This document shows positions 9,101 to 19,142 of a DNA stretch of 64,000 nt, piece by piece. The notes beneath the pieces are model-generated. The model worked only from the letters and a program-made list of their open reading frames with translations. It made no database searches and was not told where the DNA came from. Both the position numbers and the translations under genes were made by a program. The stretch spans positions 186,001 through 250,000 of the forward strand of contig NZ_JALMDK010000013.1 in NCBI RefSeq assembly GCF_023094165.1, read 5' to 3'. Source of the stretch: Crossiella sp. S99.2. GTDB taxonomy: Bacteria > Actinomycetota > Actinomycetes > Mycobacteriales > Pseudonocardiaceae. The stretch's first letter is position 1. Every line of letters begins with the position of its first letter.

Positions 9101-9238
9101 GGCGGCCGGGAACTCCAGCGAGGGCAGCAGTTCCTGCTTCAGGGACGGGATGGCGAACGCGCCGAAGACGGCCGCGACTATCGCGATCAACGCGACCAGC
9201 GCCCGGTTCGCGAGGCTCAGCCTGGCCAGCGAAGTCAT
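6104..9238 (-). CDS. RND-family efflux permease (HAE1/SwrC-like)
   Basis: A 1044-residue inner-membrane RND transporter of the hydrophobe/amphiphile efflux type, resembling Gram-positive SwrC-like proteins more than MmpL. The order is TM1 (residues 13-30), the first large porter loop with the PAATVVAAYPGSSPE and VEDQVS motifs, TM2-6 (about 340-480, including GRVVDDSIVVLEN with the Asp pair for proton coupling), TM7, a second porter loop containing a Gly-rich stretch, and TM8-12 (about 850-1030). The duplicated layout and length fit the family. AGGAGA precedes the ATG. No adaptor or outer-membrane gene is nearby, as expected in an actinomycete. It is divergent from a MarR gene, its likely repressor. 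Substrates are unknown. Confidence 0.93.
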   Translation of the reverse strand: MTSLARLSLANRALVALIAIVAAVFGAFAIPSLKQELLPSLEFPAATVVAAYPGSSPELVEDQVSIPVENAVRAIKGVDKVTSTSREGSSTVQVQFQYGTVVSDAVNDIQQALNRIAKQLPQDVEPDVIVGSTDSLPAVVLAASADGELKDLAQKLDRSVVPELQRLTGVREASVTGAPKQIVTITPDNTKLLAAGLAPTAVAEALRANGISIPAGSITSGDKSLSVQVGQQLGSLKDLQNLYLTPSVTGGSATGRAAKPAKLGDVAVIKETESPATSLTRTNGKQSLGISVTLAPDGNAVDVSHAVRGKLGSLAEAIGDNAKLDVVFDQAPFVEKSVEGLTTEGALGLGFAVIIILIFLLSIRSTLVTAVSIPLSLVIALIVLWTGDLSLNMLTLGALTIAVGRVVDDSIVVLENIKRHLGYGEEKREAVLDGVREVAGAVTSSTLTTVAVFLPIAVVGGMVGELFAPFALTVTVALLASLLVALTIIPVLAYWFLKPAVLPEDEEEAREVLRAQVEKERRGLMQRMYVPILRWVTRRRWLTVIAALLVFGGTLALVPQLQTNFLDSSGQNTIALQQKLPIGSSLQATDAAAKKVEDVLKNTPEVKTYQVNVGSAGGFAAFGGGGGSNSASYSVTLNDGVDTPKVEARLRERTKALSDAGDITVGAGGGGGGLGASNLEVNVEASDPAALRTAADKVTETVQSISGLTDVASDLGDSAPRVQITLNREAAGKLGLSDQAVGQLLAQAFRGATVGQISVAGKRQDVLLAGGLAPENLNQIKAYPLITAGGPVRLDSVAEVKQVDAPVQIKRINGSRSATVKATPVGQNLGEVTTQLRQKLDALKLPGGAAYSIGGVSAEQQKAFSDLGLALLVAIAIVFVIMVATFQSLIQPLILLVSIPFAATGAIGLLLITGKALGVPALIGMLMLVGIVVTNAIVLIDLMNQYRRDGLSVREAVIEGGRHRLRPIVMTAAATIFALIPMALGLTGGGGFISQPLAIVVIGGLVSSTVLTLLLVPTLYTVVENIKQRRQDRRTTDEKFAHMQ

Positions 9239-9369
9239 GCTCGTCTCCTGAGTTGGTTATTCAGCCTGACGCTAATAGTCTGCCTCATCCGAAGGGTCTG
9301 CGAGGTGTGGGGCTGTTAACGTCCGGTACCCGCAATACGAACGTGGCATGCGGAGCCTGAGGAGCAGAG

Positions 9370-9837
9370 TTGCCGGAGGAGTTGCCGGCGGATCGGTCGG
9401 AGATGATCGAGTCGCTGATGAACGGCCAGCGGGAGCTGCGCGCGCTGGCCGCCTCCGACCACGACAACCCGCTGTTCTCGGTCAACCTGACCATGCAGCA
9501 GCTGCGGTTACTGCTCGTCGTCGCCATCCAGGGCCCCCTGTCCAGCCAGGAGCTGACGCACGCGCTCAAGGTCAGCCCCGCCACCGTGACCGGGCTGGTG
9601 GACCGGCTGGTGGCACACGGGTATGTGCTGCGTCGGGATGATCCCAATGACCGGCGGATCCGGCGCATCGAACTCACGAAAGAGGGACAAGAGTTGATCG
9701 CCCGGCTGGAGGACGCGGGGGCCACCCACTTCCGCGGGCTGCTGGACCGGCTCGACGCCGAGGACCTGGTGGCGCTGGACCGGGTCATCCGCCGGCTGGT
9801 GGAACTGGCCCGCGAGGAAAAGGGAGACCGAAGGTGA
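9370..9837 (+). CDS. MarR-family transcriptional regulator
   Basis: A 155-residue winged-helix repressor. The DNA-binding region spans residues about 45-110: LSSQELTHALKVSPATVTGLVDRL is the recognition helix-turn-helix and RRDDPNDRRIRRIELT the wing with the typical D-x-R signature. Flanking helices form the dimer interface. The TTG at 9370 is used because GAGGAG lies about 8 bases upstream; ATG 9403 would still keep the domain. It is divergent from the RND exporter and overlaps the downstream GPP34 gene by GTGA, so it probably represses both directions. The 131-base divergent gap shows no clear dyad I would call an operator. Confidence 0.9.
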   Translation: MPEELPADRSEMIESLMNGQRELRALAASDHDNPLFSVNLTMQQLRLLLVVAIQGPLSSQELTHALKVSPATVTGLVDRLVAHGYVLRRDDPNDRRIRRIELTKEGQELIARLEDAGATHFRGLLDRLDAEDLVALDRVIRRLVELAREEKGDRR

Positions 9838-10457
9838 ACCTGGCGGAACAGCTGTTCCTGCTGGCCTGCGACCCGGAGAAGCAGCGGGTGCCGGAGCGGG
9901 ACAAGCTGGGCTACGTGCTGCGCGCGGCCGCGCTGAGCGAGCTGGTGCTGCGCGGCTGCCTGACCGATGTCGACGACCGGCCCACCGCCGGATCGGCCAA
10001 GCCGACCCGCGATCAGCTGCTGGACGAGGTGCTCGCCGAGATCAGCCGGGACAAGCCGCGGAAGTGGCGGTACTGGGTGCGGAAGAACCACACCTCGATC
10101 GTGCGCGAGGTGCAGGCCGCGCTGGCCCGCGCCGGGGCGATCTCGGTGCGGCAGCGGCGGATCCTGGGACTGTTCCCCAGCCACGTCGTCACGGTGCACG
10201 ATCCGGTCGCCAGGGCGATGGCGGTGCAGCGGGTCCGCGCGGCGGTGACCGGCACGGGTGCGCTGCCGCCCGCGGACGCGGCGCTGGCCGCGCTGGCCGC
10301 CACCGGGGAGCTGAAGGGCCTGCTGACCGCGCGGGAGCGCAAGGCCAGCAAGCAGCGGATCCAGGAGCTGCTGGACGGCTGCGGACCGGCCGGTCCCGCA
10401 CTGCGCAAGGCGATCCAGGACCTCAAGGCCGCGGCCACCTCGGGCGGCGGCGGCTAG
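9834..10457 (+). CDS. GPP34 (Golgi phosphoprotein 3-like) family protein
   Basis: A 207-residue protein of the GPP34/GOLPH3 family. The start region LAEQLFLLACDPEK and the following helix LGYVLRAAALSELVLRGCL are the family signature, followed by the all-helical core (residues about 50-200) with RYWVRKNH. In eukaryotes the family binds phosphatidylinositol-4-phosphate on Golgi membranes; in actinobacteria it is widespread but of unknown role, and a membrane-associated scaffold is plausible. The GTG start overlaps the MarR stop (GTGA), and the stop is immediately followed by the next gene's GTG, so MarR, GPP34 and the BTAD regulator form a tight operon. Confidence 0.88.
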   Translation: MNLAEQLFLLACDPEKQRVPERDKLGYVLRAAALSELVLRGCLTDVDDRPTAGSAKPTRDQLLDEVLAEISRDKPRKWRYWVRKNHTSIVREVQAALARAGAISVRQRRILGLFPSHVVTVHDPVARAMAVQRVRAAVTGTGALPPADAALAALAATGELKGLLTARERKASKQRIQELLDGCGPAGPALRKAIQDLKAAATSGGGG

Positions 10458-13400
10458 GTGGAGATCACGCTGCTGGGGCCGGTCCGGGCCTTCGCCGCGG
10501 ACGGCGCACCGGTGGCGCTCGGCGGCACCCGGCCGCGCATGCTGCTGGGCAGGCTCGCGCTCGCCGCGGGCAAAACGGTCTCCGCGGACGCGCTGATCGA
10601 GGACATCTGGGGCGCGGAACCCCTCGTCGGGGCGGCGAACACGTTGCACGCGCTGGTGCACCGGCTGCGGCGGGCGCTGCCCAGCGCCGGGCTGGTGGAG
10701 TCCTCGCCGGTGGGCTACCGGCTCGCGCTGCCCGCGGACAGTGTCGACGTGCACCGGTTCGAGGCCCTGGCCGCCCGGGGCAGACGGGAACTCGCGGCGG
10801 GCGAGGCCGAATCGGCCGCGGCCACCCTGGCCGACGCGCTCGCGCTCTGGCACGGCGCGGCCCTGGCCGATGTGCGCGCGGCCCCGTACGCCGAGACCGC
10901 CGCGACCCGGCTGGCCGAACTGCGGACCGCGGCCAGGGAAGACCGCTTCGACGCGCTGCTGCGGCTGGGACGGCAGGCCGAGGTGCTGGCCGACCTGGAG
11001 GCGGCCCTGGCCGAACATCCGCTGCGGGAACGCCTGGCCGCGCTGCGGATGCGGGCGCTGTGCGCGGCCGGTCGCCAGTCCGAGGCGCTGGCCGGGTACG
11101 AGCAGATCAGGGCCCGGCTCGCGGAGGAACTCGGCGTCGACCCCGGCGCCGAACTGCGCGACACCCACCTGGCCGTGCTGCGTGGCGAACTCGACCGGCC
11201 CCGGTCCCACACCGGCGCGGCGCCCGGTCGGCTGCCCGCCCGGCTGACCTCCTTCCTCGGCCGGGCCGACGAGCTGAAACTCCTCGCCGAACTCCTCGAC
11301 ACGGCCCGGCTGGTCACCCTCACCGGCCCCGGCGGCGTGGGCAAGACCCGGCTGGCCACGGAAGCGGCGGCCGCGCACCGGGCCTATCGCGGCGGCCGGT
11401 TGTGGCTGGTCCCCCTGGCCGGAGTGGAGCACCCGGACGGCGTGGCCGGCGCGATCCTCGGCACGCTCAGCACCGGACCGGGACTGCGCACCGGCGCGCC
11501 TGCCGAACCCCTGGCGCGGGTGGCCGAACTGCTCGGCGGGGACGAGGCCGTGCTGGTGCTGGACAACTGCGAGCACCTGGTGGCCGAGGTCGCCCGGATC
11601 GCCCAGCACCTCCTGGAACAGCGGCCCCGGCTGCGCATTCTGGCCACCAGCCGGGAATCCCTGGACATCCTCGGCGAGACACTGTGCCGCCTGGACCCGC
11701 TGCCCGTGCCGCCGGAACACGCCCACGACGTAGCCGAATCGGCCGCGGTGCGCCTGTTCCTGGACCGCGCCACCGCCGTTCGGCCCGGCTTCACCCTCGA
11801 TCCGTCCACAGTGGACTCAATCGCCGAGGTGGTGCGCTGCCTGGACGGCCTGCCGCTGGCCCTGGAACTGGCCGCGGCCCGGCTGCGCTCGATGACCATC
11901 GGCCAGATCGCCCGCCGCCTCGACGACCGATTCCGCTTGCTGGACACCGGAAACCGGGCCGCGCTACCCCGGCAGCGCACCCTGCGCGCGGTGATCGAGT
12001 GGAGCTGGGACCTGCTCACCGCACGGGAACGGGTCCTGCTCCGGCGGCTGTCGATCTTCCCAGCGCACACCGAAACCGAGGCGGTCGAGGCGATCTGCGC
12101 CGACGGCGACACCCTCGCGCCCGGCGACGTCGGCTACCTGCTCGGCTCGCTGGTGGACAAATCCCTGGTACAGCAACACGCCGAGGGCTACCGGATGCTG
12201 GCCAGCATCCGCGCCTTCGCCGCCGGGGAACTGGCCGCGGCTGGCGAGCGGGAGACCGTCCGGGACCGCTTCACCGCGCACTTCGCCGCCCTGGCCGCCG
12301 GGTACGAGCCCCTGGCCCGCTCACACCAGCAGCCCGCCGTGCTGGCCGGGATCGCCGCCGAGTACGACAACCTGGTCTTCGCCCTGCGCTCAGCCCTGGA
12401 CAGCCGGGACGGTGAGGCCACCGCGCGACTGCTCGGCCTGCTGCACTGGTACTGGTACGCCGCCCGTTACGACGCCCGCACCGAATCCTTCCTCGCCGAA
12501 GCCCTCACCCTCGGCGACGCACTGCCCGCCGACGCCAGGACCGCCTACACCGCCATGGACGCGCTGATCGGCCAGAACTCCCCCACCACCGATCCGGACC
12601 GGGTGCGCGCGCTGCTCGCCGACTGCACGCACACCGGCGCCTACCAGCGTTATCCGCTGCTGCTGACGGCCACCCTGCCGGTCGCCCAGCACCTGGGTCT
12701 GCACGATCTGGTGGCCGCCGAGCTGGCCGCGGTGCGCGGTGGATCCGATGCCTGGGCCAACGCCTGCGTGTCCATCCTGGAAGGCAGCATCGCCGGGGAT
12801 CGCGGGGACTGGACCGGGGTGGCCGCCGCCAGGGCGCGGGCGGCCGCGGAGTTCGCCGGGACCGGGGACCGGCTGTGGACGGCGGTGTCGCTGGCCGCGC
12901 TGGCCGAGGTGCACGGCGTCGCGGGCGATCATGCCGCGGCCGTGGCCGGGTTGGAGCGGGCCATCGCGCTGACCGCCGGACTCGGTTCCCAGGACGAGGT
13001 CTCCTACCGGGTCGGCCTGGCCGCCCAGCGCGCCCGCACCGGCGACCTGGCCGCCGCGGCCAGGGACCTGGACCTGGCCGAGCACCTGACCAGGGCGCGC
13101 GGACTCGGCTACATGGAGATCGAGGTGCTGCGCGGCCGCGCCGAGATCCACCGCCGCGCGGGCGAGTACGCACAGTCGGCGCTGGCCCTGGACCGGCTGG
13201 CGGAAGTGTTGGGGCAGTTGAGCATCGGGCCACCGGAACGCCTCCTGGCCCCGGGCCGGATGGCGTTGCTGCTGAGCACCGGCGAGACCACCGCCGCCCG
13301 CGCGCTGCTGCCGACCGTGGTCACCGTCGCCCTGGCCAACAACGAGCCCGCCCCGGCCGCCCAGCAGCTGGCCTGGCTGCGCTGCCGGGAAGGCGATCTC

Positions 13401-13616
13401 CCCGGCGCGGCCACCGCACTGGGGCTGAGCCAGGTCCTGCGCGGCGCCTTCGACCAGGGCGACCCCGAACTACGCGACCTGATCGCCGAACTCACCGACC
13501 GCCTCGGCGAGTCCGGCTACCTCGCGGCCTACCGCGCGGGTGCCGGGCTGCCCCGGCCGGACGCCCTGCGCGAACTGGCCTTACTCGGCCGGTCAGCCGC
13601 TGTCAGCACGCTATAA
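10458..13616 (+). CDS. Large BTAD-NB-ARC (AfsR-like) transcriptional regulator
   Basis: A 1052-residue STAND-type regulator. Residues 1-95 are an OmpR-like winged helix, residues about 98-245 the bacterial transcriptional activator domain (BTAD), and residues about 265-560 an NB-ARC-like ATPase with Walker A GPGGVGKT at 290-297 and Walker B-like VLVLDNCEHL. Residues about 600-1050 are TPR-like helical repeats. Such proteins act as signal-integrating activators of secondary metabolism or stress genes. The GTG start directly follows the GPP34 stop, so expression is coupled to MarR and GPP34. Its DNA target is unknown; it resembles the second BTAD regulator at 35556 in layout. Confidence 0.9.
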   Translation: MEITLLGPVRAFAADGAPVALGGTRPRMLLGRLALAAGKTVSADALIEDIWGAEPLVGAANTLHALVHRLRRALPSAGLVESSPVGYRLALPADSVDVHRFEALAARGRRELAAGEAESAAATLADALALWHGAALADVRAAPYAETAATRLAELRTAAREDRFDALLRLGRQAEVLADLEAALAEHPLRERLAALRMRALCAAGRQSEALAGYEQIRARLAEELGVDPGAELRDTHLAVLRGELDRPRSHTGAAPGRLPARLTSFLGRADELKLLAELLDTARLVTLTGPGGVGKTRLATEAAAAHRAYRGGRLWLVPLAGVEHPDGVAGAILGTLSTGPGLRTGAPAEPLARVAELLGGDEAVLVLDNCEHLVAEVARIAQHLLEQRPRLRILATSRESLDILGETLCRLDPLPVPPEHAHDVAESAAVRLFLDRATAVRPGFTLDPSTVDSIAEVVRCLDGLPLALELAAARLRSMTIGQIARRLDDRFRLLDTGNRAALPRQRTLRAVIEWSWDLLTARERVLLRRLSIFPAHTETEAVEAICADGDTLAPGDVGYLLGSLVDKSLVQQHAEGYRMLASIRAFAAGELAAAGERETVRDRFTAHFAALAAGYEPLARSHQQPAVLAGIAAEYDNLVFALRSALDSRDGEATARLLGLLHWYWYAARYDARTESFLAEALTLGDALPADARTAYTAMDALIGQNSPTTDPDRVRALLADCTHTGAYQRYPLLLTATLPVAQHLGLHDLVAAELAAVRGGSDAWANACVSILEGSIAGDRGDWTGVAAARARAAAEFAGTGDRLWTAVSLAALAEVHGVAGDHAAAVAGLERAIALTAGLGSQDEVSYRVGLAAQRARTGDLAAAARDLDLAEHLTRARGLGYMEIEVLRGRAEIHRRAGEYAQSALALDRLAEVLGQLSIGPPERLLAPGRMALLLSTGETTAARALLPTVVTVALANNEPAPAAQQLAWLRCREGDLPGAATALGLSQVLRGAFDQGDPELRDLIAELTDRLGESGYLAAYRAGAGLPRPDALRELALLGRSAAVSTL

Positions 13617-13678
13617 GCCGCCTGTCATCGCCAACTCGCACTGTTGGGCCCAGCAAGCCAACGGTGAGAGGACACAAG

Positions 13679-14842
13679 ATGACCGAGTTCGAGAGCCCCG
13701 GCCGGGACAAGGTGCGCGCGGCCATGGACACCGCGGTGCGGGACCTGGGAGCGCCCAGCGTCGCCGTCCGGATCCAGGACGAGAACGGCACCTGGTTCGG
13801 CTCCGCCGGCCTGGCCGACACCGTCACCGGCGCGCCGCGGGTGCCGGACGAGCGGCTGCACACCGGCAGCATCTCCAAGGCGTTCACCGCGGCCACCGTG
13901 CTGCAGCTGGAGGCCGAGGGCAAGCTGGACCTTGAAGACACCGTGCAGGACTGGCTGCCGGGTGCGATGGACGGCAGCGAGTACGACGCCTCCAAGATCA
14001 CCATCCGGCACCTGCTGAGCAACTCCAGCGGCCTGTTCGCCACCGGCATGGCCCTGGAGTTCCAGCGCCGGGTCACCATCCGCTCCGCCTTCGACACGCA
14101 TCGCTTCGACGTGTGGCCGCCGGCGGAGGTGCTCAGGGTCGCCCTGTCCCAGCCGCCGGTCGGCGCGCCCGGCGAGCGGTTCTGGTACTCCAACGGAGGT
14201 TTTGGCTTCGCCGCGGCGATCGTGGAAAAGGCCACCGGCACCAGCTTCGAGTCCGAGGTGCACCGGACCGTGATCGAGCCGCTGGGCCTGCGGCACACCT
14301 TCGCCCGGCACCGCGAGGAGACCGGGTACCGGGGCCGGCACCCGCGCGCCTACGCGAAGATCTTCCTCAAGGAGGGGGTGCGGCCGGAGGACGTGCGGCC
14401 GGACAATTGGCCGGACCTGATGGAGGACGCGAGCCTGCCGCCGCTGGATGTCACCGAGGCCAACACCTCCTGGGGCTGGGGCGCGGCCAACGTGGTGTCC
14501 ACATTGGACGAGCTGATCGTGTTCTTCAACGCGATGATCACCGGCAGCCTGCTGCCCGAGCGGCAGCACCGGGAGCTGTGGAGCACGATCCCCACCGCGG
14601 GCTCGCACTGGATCGCCAACACCGCCTACGGCCTCGGCCTGTACGAACTGACCCTGTCCAACGGCCTGAAGCTGCGCGGCAGCGGCGGGCAAAGCTTCGG
14701 CACCGCCACCCTGGTACTGGGCACGCCGGACGGCAAGCACACGATCGCCGTGCACACCAACAACGACTGGGCGCCCTTCCCGGTCCTGGACAAGATCATC
14801 GAGGCCGAGTTCGGCGCCTCCGGCTTCGTCCTGGACATCTGA
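13679..14842 (+). CDS. Serine hydrolase, class C beta-lactamase-like
   Basis: A 387-residue penicillin-binding-protein/beta-lactamase class C fold enzyme. S64-x-x-K67 (GSISKAF) is the nucleophile motif and Y170-S-N172 (WYSNGG) the second catalytic motif. A Gly-rich GSGGQSF near residue 340 occupies the position of the KTG box. There is no signal peptide, so the protein is probably cytoplasmic and more likely an esterase or D-aminopeptidase-like hydrolase than a true beta-lactamase. The ATG at 13679 is preceded by GAGAGGA with good spacing. It lies 62 bases after the BTAD regulator and may be its target; the convergent Tex gene follows after a strong hairpin. Confidence 0.88.
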   Translation: MTEFESPGRDKVRAAMDTAVRDLGAPSVAVRIQDENGTWFGSAGLADTVTGAPRVPDERLHTGSISKAFTAATVLQLEAEGKLDLEDTVQDWLPGAMDGSEYDASKITIRHLLSNSSGLFATGMALEFQRRVTIRSAFDTHRFDVWPPAEVLRVALSQPPVGAPGERFWYSNGGFGFAAAIVEKATGTSFESEVHRTVIEPLGLRHTFARHREETGYRGRHPRAYAKIFLKEGVRPEDVRPDNWPDLMEDASLPPLDVTEANTSWGWGAANVVSTLDELIVFFNAMITGSLLPERQHRELWSTIPTAGSHWIANTAYGLGLYELTLSNGLKLRGSGGQSFGTATLVLGTPDGKHTIAVHTNNDWAPFPVLDKIIEAEFGASGFVLDI

Positions 14843-14873
14843 CCCGGCCCCGCCCAGCCTCGCCACCGGCGAG

Positions 14874-14926
14874 TTGGGCCAACTGGTACGCCAAGTTTGC
14901 CCAAGCGGGCGTACCAGTTGGCCCAA
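14874..14926. terminator. Bidirectional hairpin terminator (TTGGGCCAA repeat family)
   Basis: Perfect 19-bp inverted repeat: left arm 14874-14892 (starting TTGGGCCAACTGG), right arm 14908-14926, loop of 15 bases. It sits between the convergent serine hydrolase and Tex genes and should stop transcription from both sides. The right arm is identical to bases 28080-28098, so it belongs to a dispersed repeat family. Confidence 0.8.
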
Positions 14927-14940
14927 GTGGTGCGGGAGGG

Positions 14941-17367
<2,427 letters not shown>

Positions 17368-17433
17368 AGGGGACAGCCTGCCTGACGACGGATCCGGGCG
17401 GCACAACTACCCCCCGTGACGTGCCGGCGCGGC

Positions 17434-18258
17434 TCAGTCCAGCACGCCACCGTGCCGCCAGTAACCGGAGAAGTAGATCCGCCGCTTGTCGAAGCCACGG
17501 CCGCTGACCAGATGTCGCCGCACCTGCTTGACCAGCGTGGATTCCCCGGCGATCCAGGCATAGGGCTGCCCGTCTGGCAGGTCGGCGGCGCACACCGCGG
17601 CCAGCAGCGCCGCACCCACTTCCGCACCTGCTGCACGCGGCAACCAGGTGATCTCGACGTCGCCGAGGGTGTTCAGCGGGCGCACATCGCCGGGGTCGGG
17701 CACCTCGGCGAAGACCACGGCGCGTTCGCCTGGTCCGAGTGAGTCCACAATGGACATCAGCGCGGGCAGCGCGGTCTCGTCCCCGGCGAGCAGCCGGTAG
17801 TCGGTGTCGGCGGGCGGGTGGAATTCGTTGCCCAGCACGGGGAAATGCCGTGCGTCCGGGCCGCAGACGGCCGCGTGGTCGCCCACGGTGGCACGCAGGG
17901 CCCAGGCTGAGGCGGGGCCGGTGTCGCCGTGCAGCACGAACTCGATGTCGATCTCGGCGCGCTCGGGGTCGTGCCGCCGGATCGTGTAGGAGCGCATGGG
18001 CGGGCGGACCGCGGGGTCGAGGTCTAGGTACTCCTCGTACCAGTCGCCGCCGGTGGGCAGCTGGAAGTCGACGCGCTCGGGGCGAGGGAAGAAGACCTTG
18101 CAGCGCTGGTCGTTGCCGCCACTGGCGAAGCCGGCCAGGTCAGGGCCGCCAAAGGTGATCAGCCGGACACTGGGCGACAGCTGGACGACACGGCGTACCA
18201 CCACTTGGAAGATGGTGTACGGGCGAACCGCGGAACGCCCCAGGGCCTCAGTGCTCAC
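17434..18258 (-). CDS. Siderophore-interacting protein (ferric reductase)
   Basis: A 274-residue SIP/ViuB-type flavin-dependent ferric-siderophore reductase acting in the cytoplasm to release iron. Residues about 15-125 are the FAD-binding barrel (VRLITFGGPDL…MRSYTIRRHDPER, where RSYT is the flavin motif). Residues about 140-270 are the NAD(P)H-binding half (LLAGDETALPALMSI…AWIAGESTLVKQVRRHL). The C-terminal SGYWRHG is typical. A probable iron box lies 16 bases upstream of the start codon, so expression should rise under iron starvation. No siderophore biosynthesis or uptake gene is adjacent. Confidence 0.92.
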   Translation of the reverse strand: MSTEALGRSAVRPYTIFQVVVRRVVQLSPSVRLITFGGPDLAGFASGGNDQRCKVFFPRPERVDFQLPTGGDWYEEYLDLDPAVRPPMRSYTIRRHDPERAEIDIEFVLHGDTGPASAWALRATVGDHAAVCGPDARHFPVLGNEFHPPADTDYRLLAGDETALPALMSIVDSLGPGERAVVFAEVPDPGDVRPLNTLGDVEITWLPRAAGAEVGAALLAAVCAADLPDGQPYAWIAGESTLVKQVRRHLVSGRGFDKRRIYFSGYWRHGGVLD

Positions 18259-18273
18259 AGAACCCCCACTTGG

Positions 18274-18292
18274 ATTGCTTAGGCTAACCTTA
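18274..18292. promoter_or_regulatory. Iron box (IdeR/DmdR-type operator)
   Basis: The core TTAGGCTAACCTTA (18279-18292) matches the right half and centre of the actinobacterial iron-box palindrome. The left flank is less conserved. It sits directly upstream of the siderophore-interacting protein gene, so the metabolic context agrees. Confidence 0.75.
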
Positions 18293-18331
18293 CCAAGATC
18301 ACCTAGGTGAGGACAGTGCCGAACGGATCGG

Positions 18332-18337
18332 TAGAAT
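18332..18337 (+). promoter_or_regulatory. -10 box for a leaderless start
   Basis: TAGAAT lies 8 bases before ATG 18346, the spacing expected when transcription begins at or next to the start codon. No ribosome-binding site is present. This supports choosing the ATG over the GTG at 18307. Confidence 0.5.
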
Positions 18338-18345
18338 TCGGCGAC

Positions 18346-19032
18346 ATGCAGTGGCGACGTGGCGGGTGGGAACGGGAAGCACCGCCCACCCAGGTGAATC
18401 CCGTGCTGACCGATCCGACCAAGCGATCAGCCACCCGGAAGATGGCCGCGCCCAAGGTGGCGAACCCACTGGCCTACGACCTGGACTTCGGCGCGGCCAG
18501 CGCCCGCTGGCTGCTGCTGGCCGGCGCGCTGTTCGGCCTGGCCACCGTGGCCTGCGCGGCGGTGATCGCCAACGGCGACGCCAAGGGCACCACCTGGGTA
18601 GCGCAGCTGATCTTCGCCGCGCTGTTCCTCTGGAGCGTGTTCAGCATCCGCGGCACCCTGCGCGGCCGGGGCGTGATCGCCACCGGTGACGCGCTGTCCT
18701 GGCGCAGCGACGGCTCGGTGCACCGGATCCCCTGGTCGGAGATTGGCGCGGTCGGCGTGGGCACCCTGCCCTGGTTCAACCACGCCAGCCTGGTGCACCC
18801 GGAACAGCGCGAGGCCCTGGAGATCTTCCCGGCCGATCCGTCCTTCCCGGCCCGCAACCCGGCCCTGGACCGGTGGCGGGTGGAGGAGGAACCGCCCATG
18901 CCGGGCCTGCCGGGCACCCGGTACCGGTTCCCGTTCCCGCCGTTCACCCGGCTGCCCAAGCGGATCGAGCAGGCGGTGCAGGAGATCCAGCCCAAGCGCT
19001 GGCACGGCAGGTACCCCAGGACGCACTCCTAG
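18346..19032 (+). CDS. Membrane protein of unknown function with a PH-like domain
   Basis: A 228-residue protein with a Trp/Arg-rich N terminus (MQWRRGGWERE), two adjacent transmembrane helices (about residues 55-77 and 84-103), and a cytoplasmic C-terminal part. The latter has a run of short strands (GVIATGDALSWRSDG…HRIPWSEIGAVGV) reminiscent of bacterial PH domains. I do not recognise a named family. Start choice is based on a leaderless -10 box; GTG 18307 would add 13 residues. It is divergent from the iron-regulated reductase, but there is no evidence that it is itself iron-regulated. Confidence 0.7.
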   Translation: MQWRRGGWEREAPPTQVNPVLTDPTKRSATRKMAAPKVANPLAYDLDFGAASARWLLLAGALFGLATVACAAVIANGDAKGTTWVAQLIFAALFLWSVFSIRGTLRGRGVIATGDALSWRSDGSVHRIPWSEIGAVGVGTLPWFNHASLVHPEQREALEIFPADPSFPARNPALDRWRVEEEPPMPGLPGTRYRFPFPPFTRLPKRIEQAVQEIQPKRWHGRYPRTHS

Positions 19033-19142
19033 GCACAATCCAGTGAACATCGCCCGCGAGCCCGCACCCCGGGCGCGCGGGCGTTCTACTGTCGAAGGTA
19101 GCTGATCTTCGTTTCCCTCCTCACGCAAGGTGGTGACGAACG

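Noticed and set aside
5660..9319. Very long open frame on the plus strand opposite the RND gene
   Set aside because: It is antisense to a clear RND permease and has the Gln/Arg/His/Gly-rich composition typical of GC-rich shadow frames.
9239..9369. Possible MarR operator around TTATTCAGCCTGACGCTAATA
   Set aside because: Pairing of the two halves is poor when written out, so it is not reported as an operator.
13679..14842. Antibiotic-resistance beta-lactamase
   Set aside because: No signal peptide and no true KTG box; a cytoplasmic esterase/peptidase-like role is likelier.
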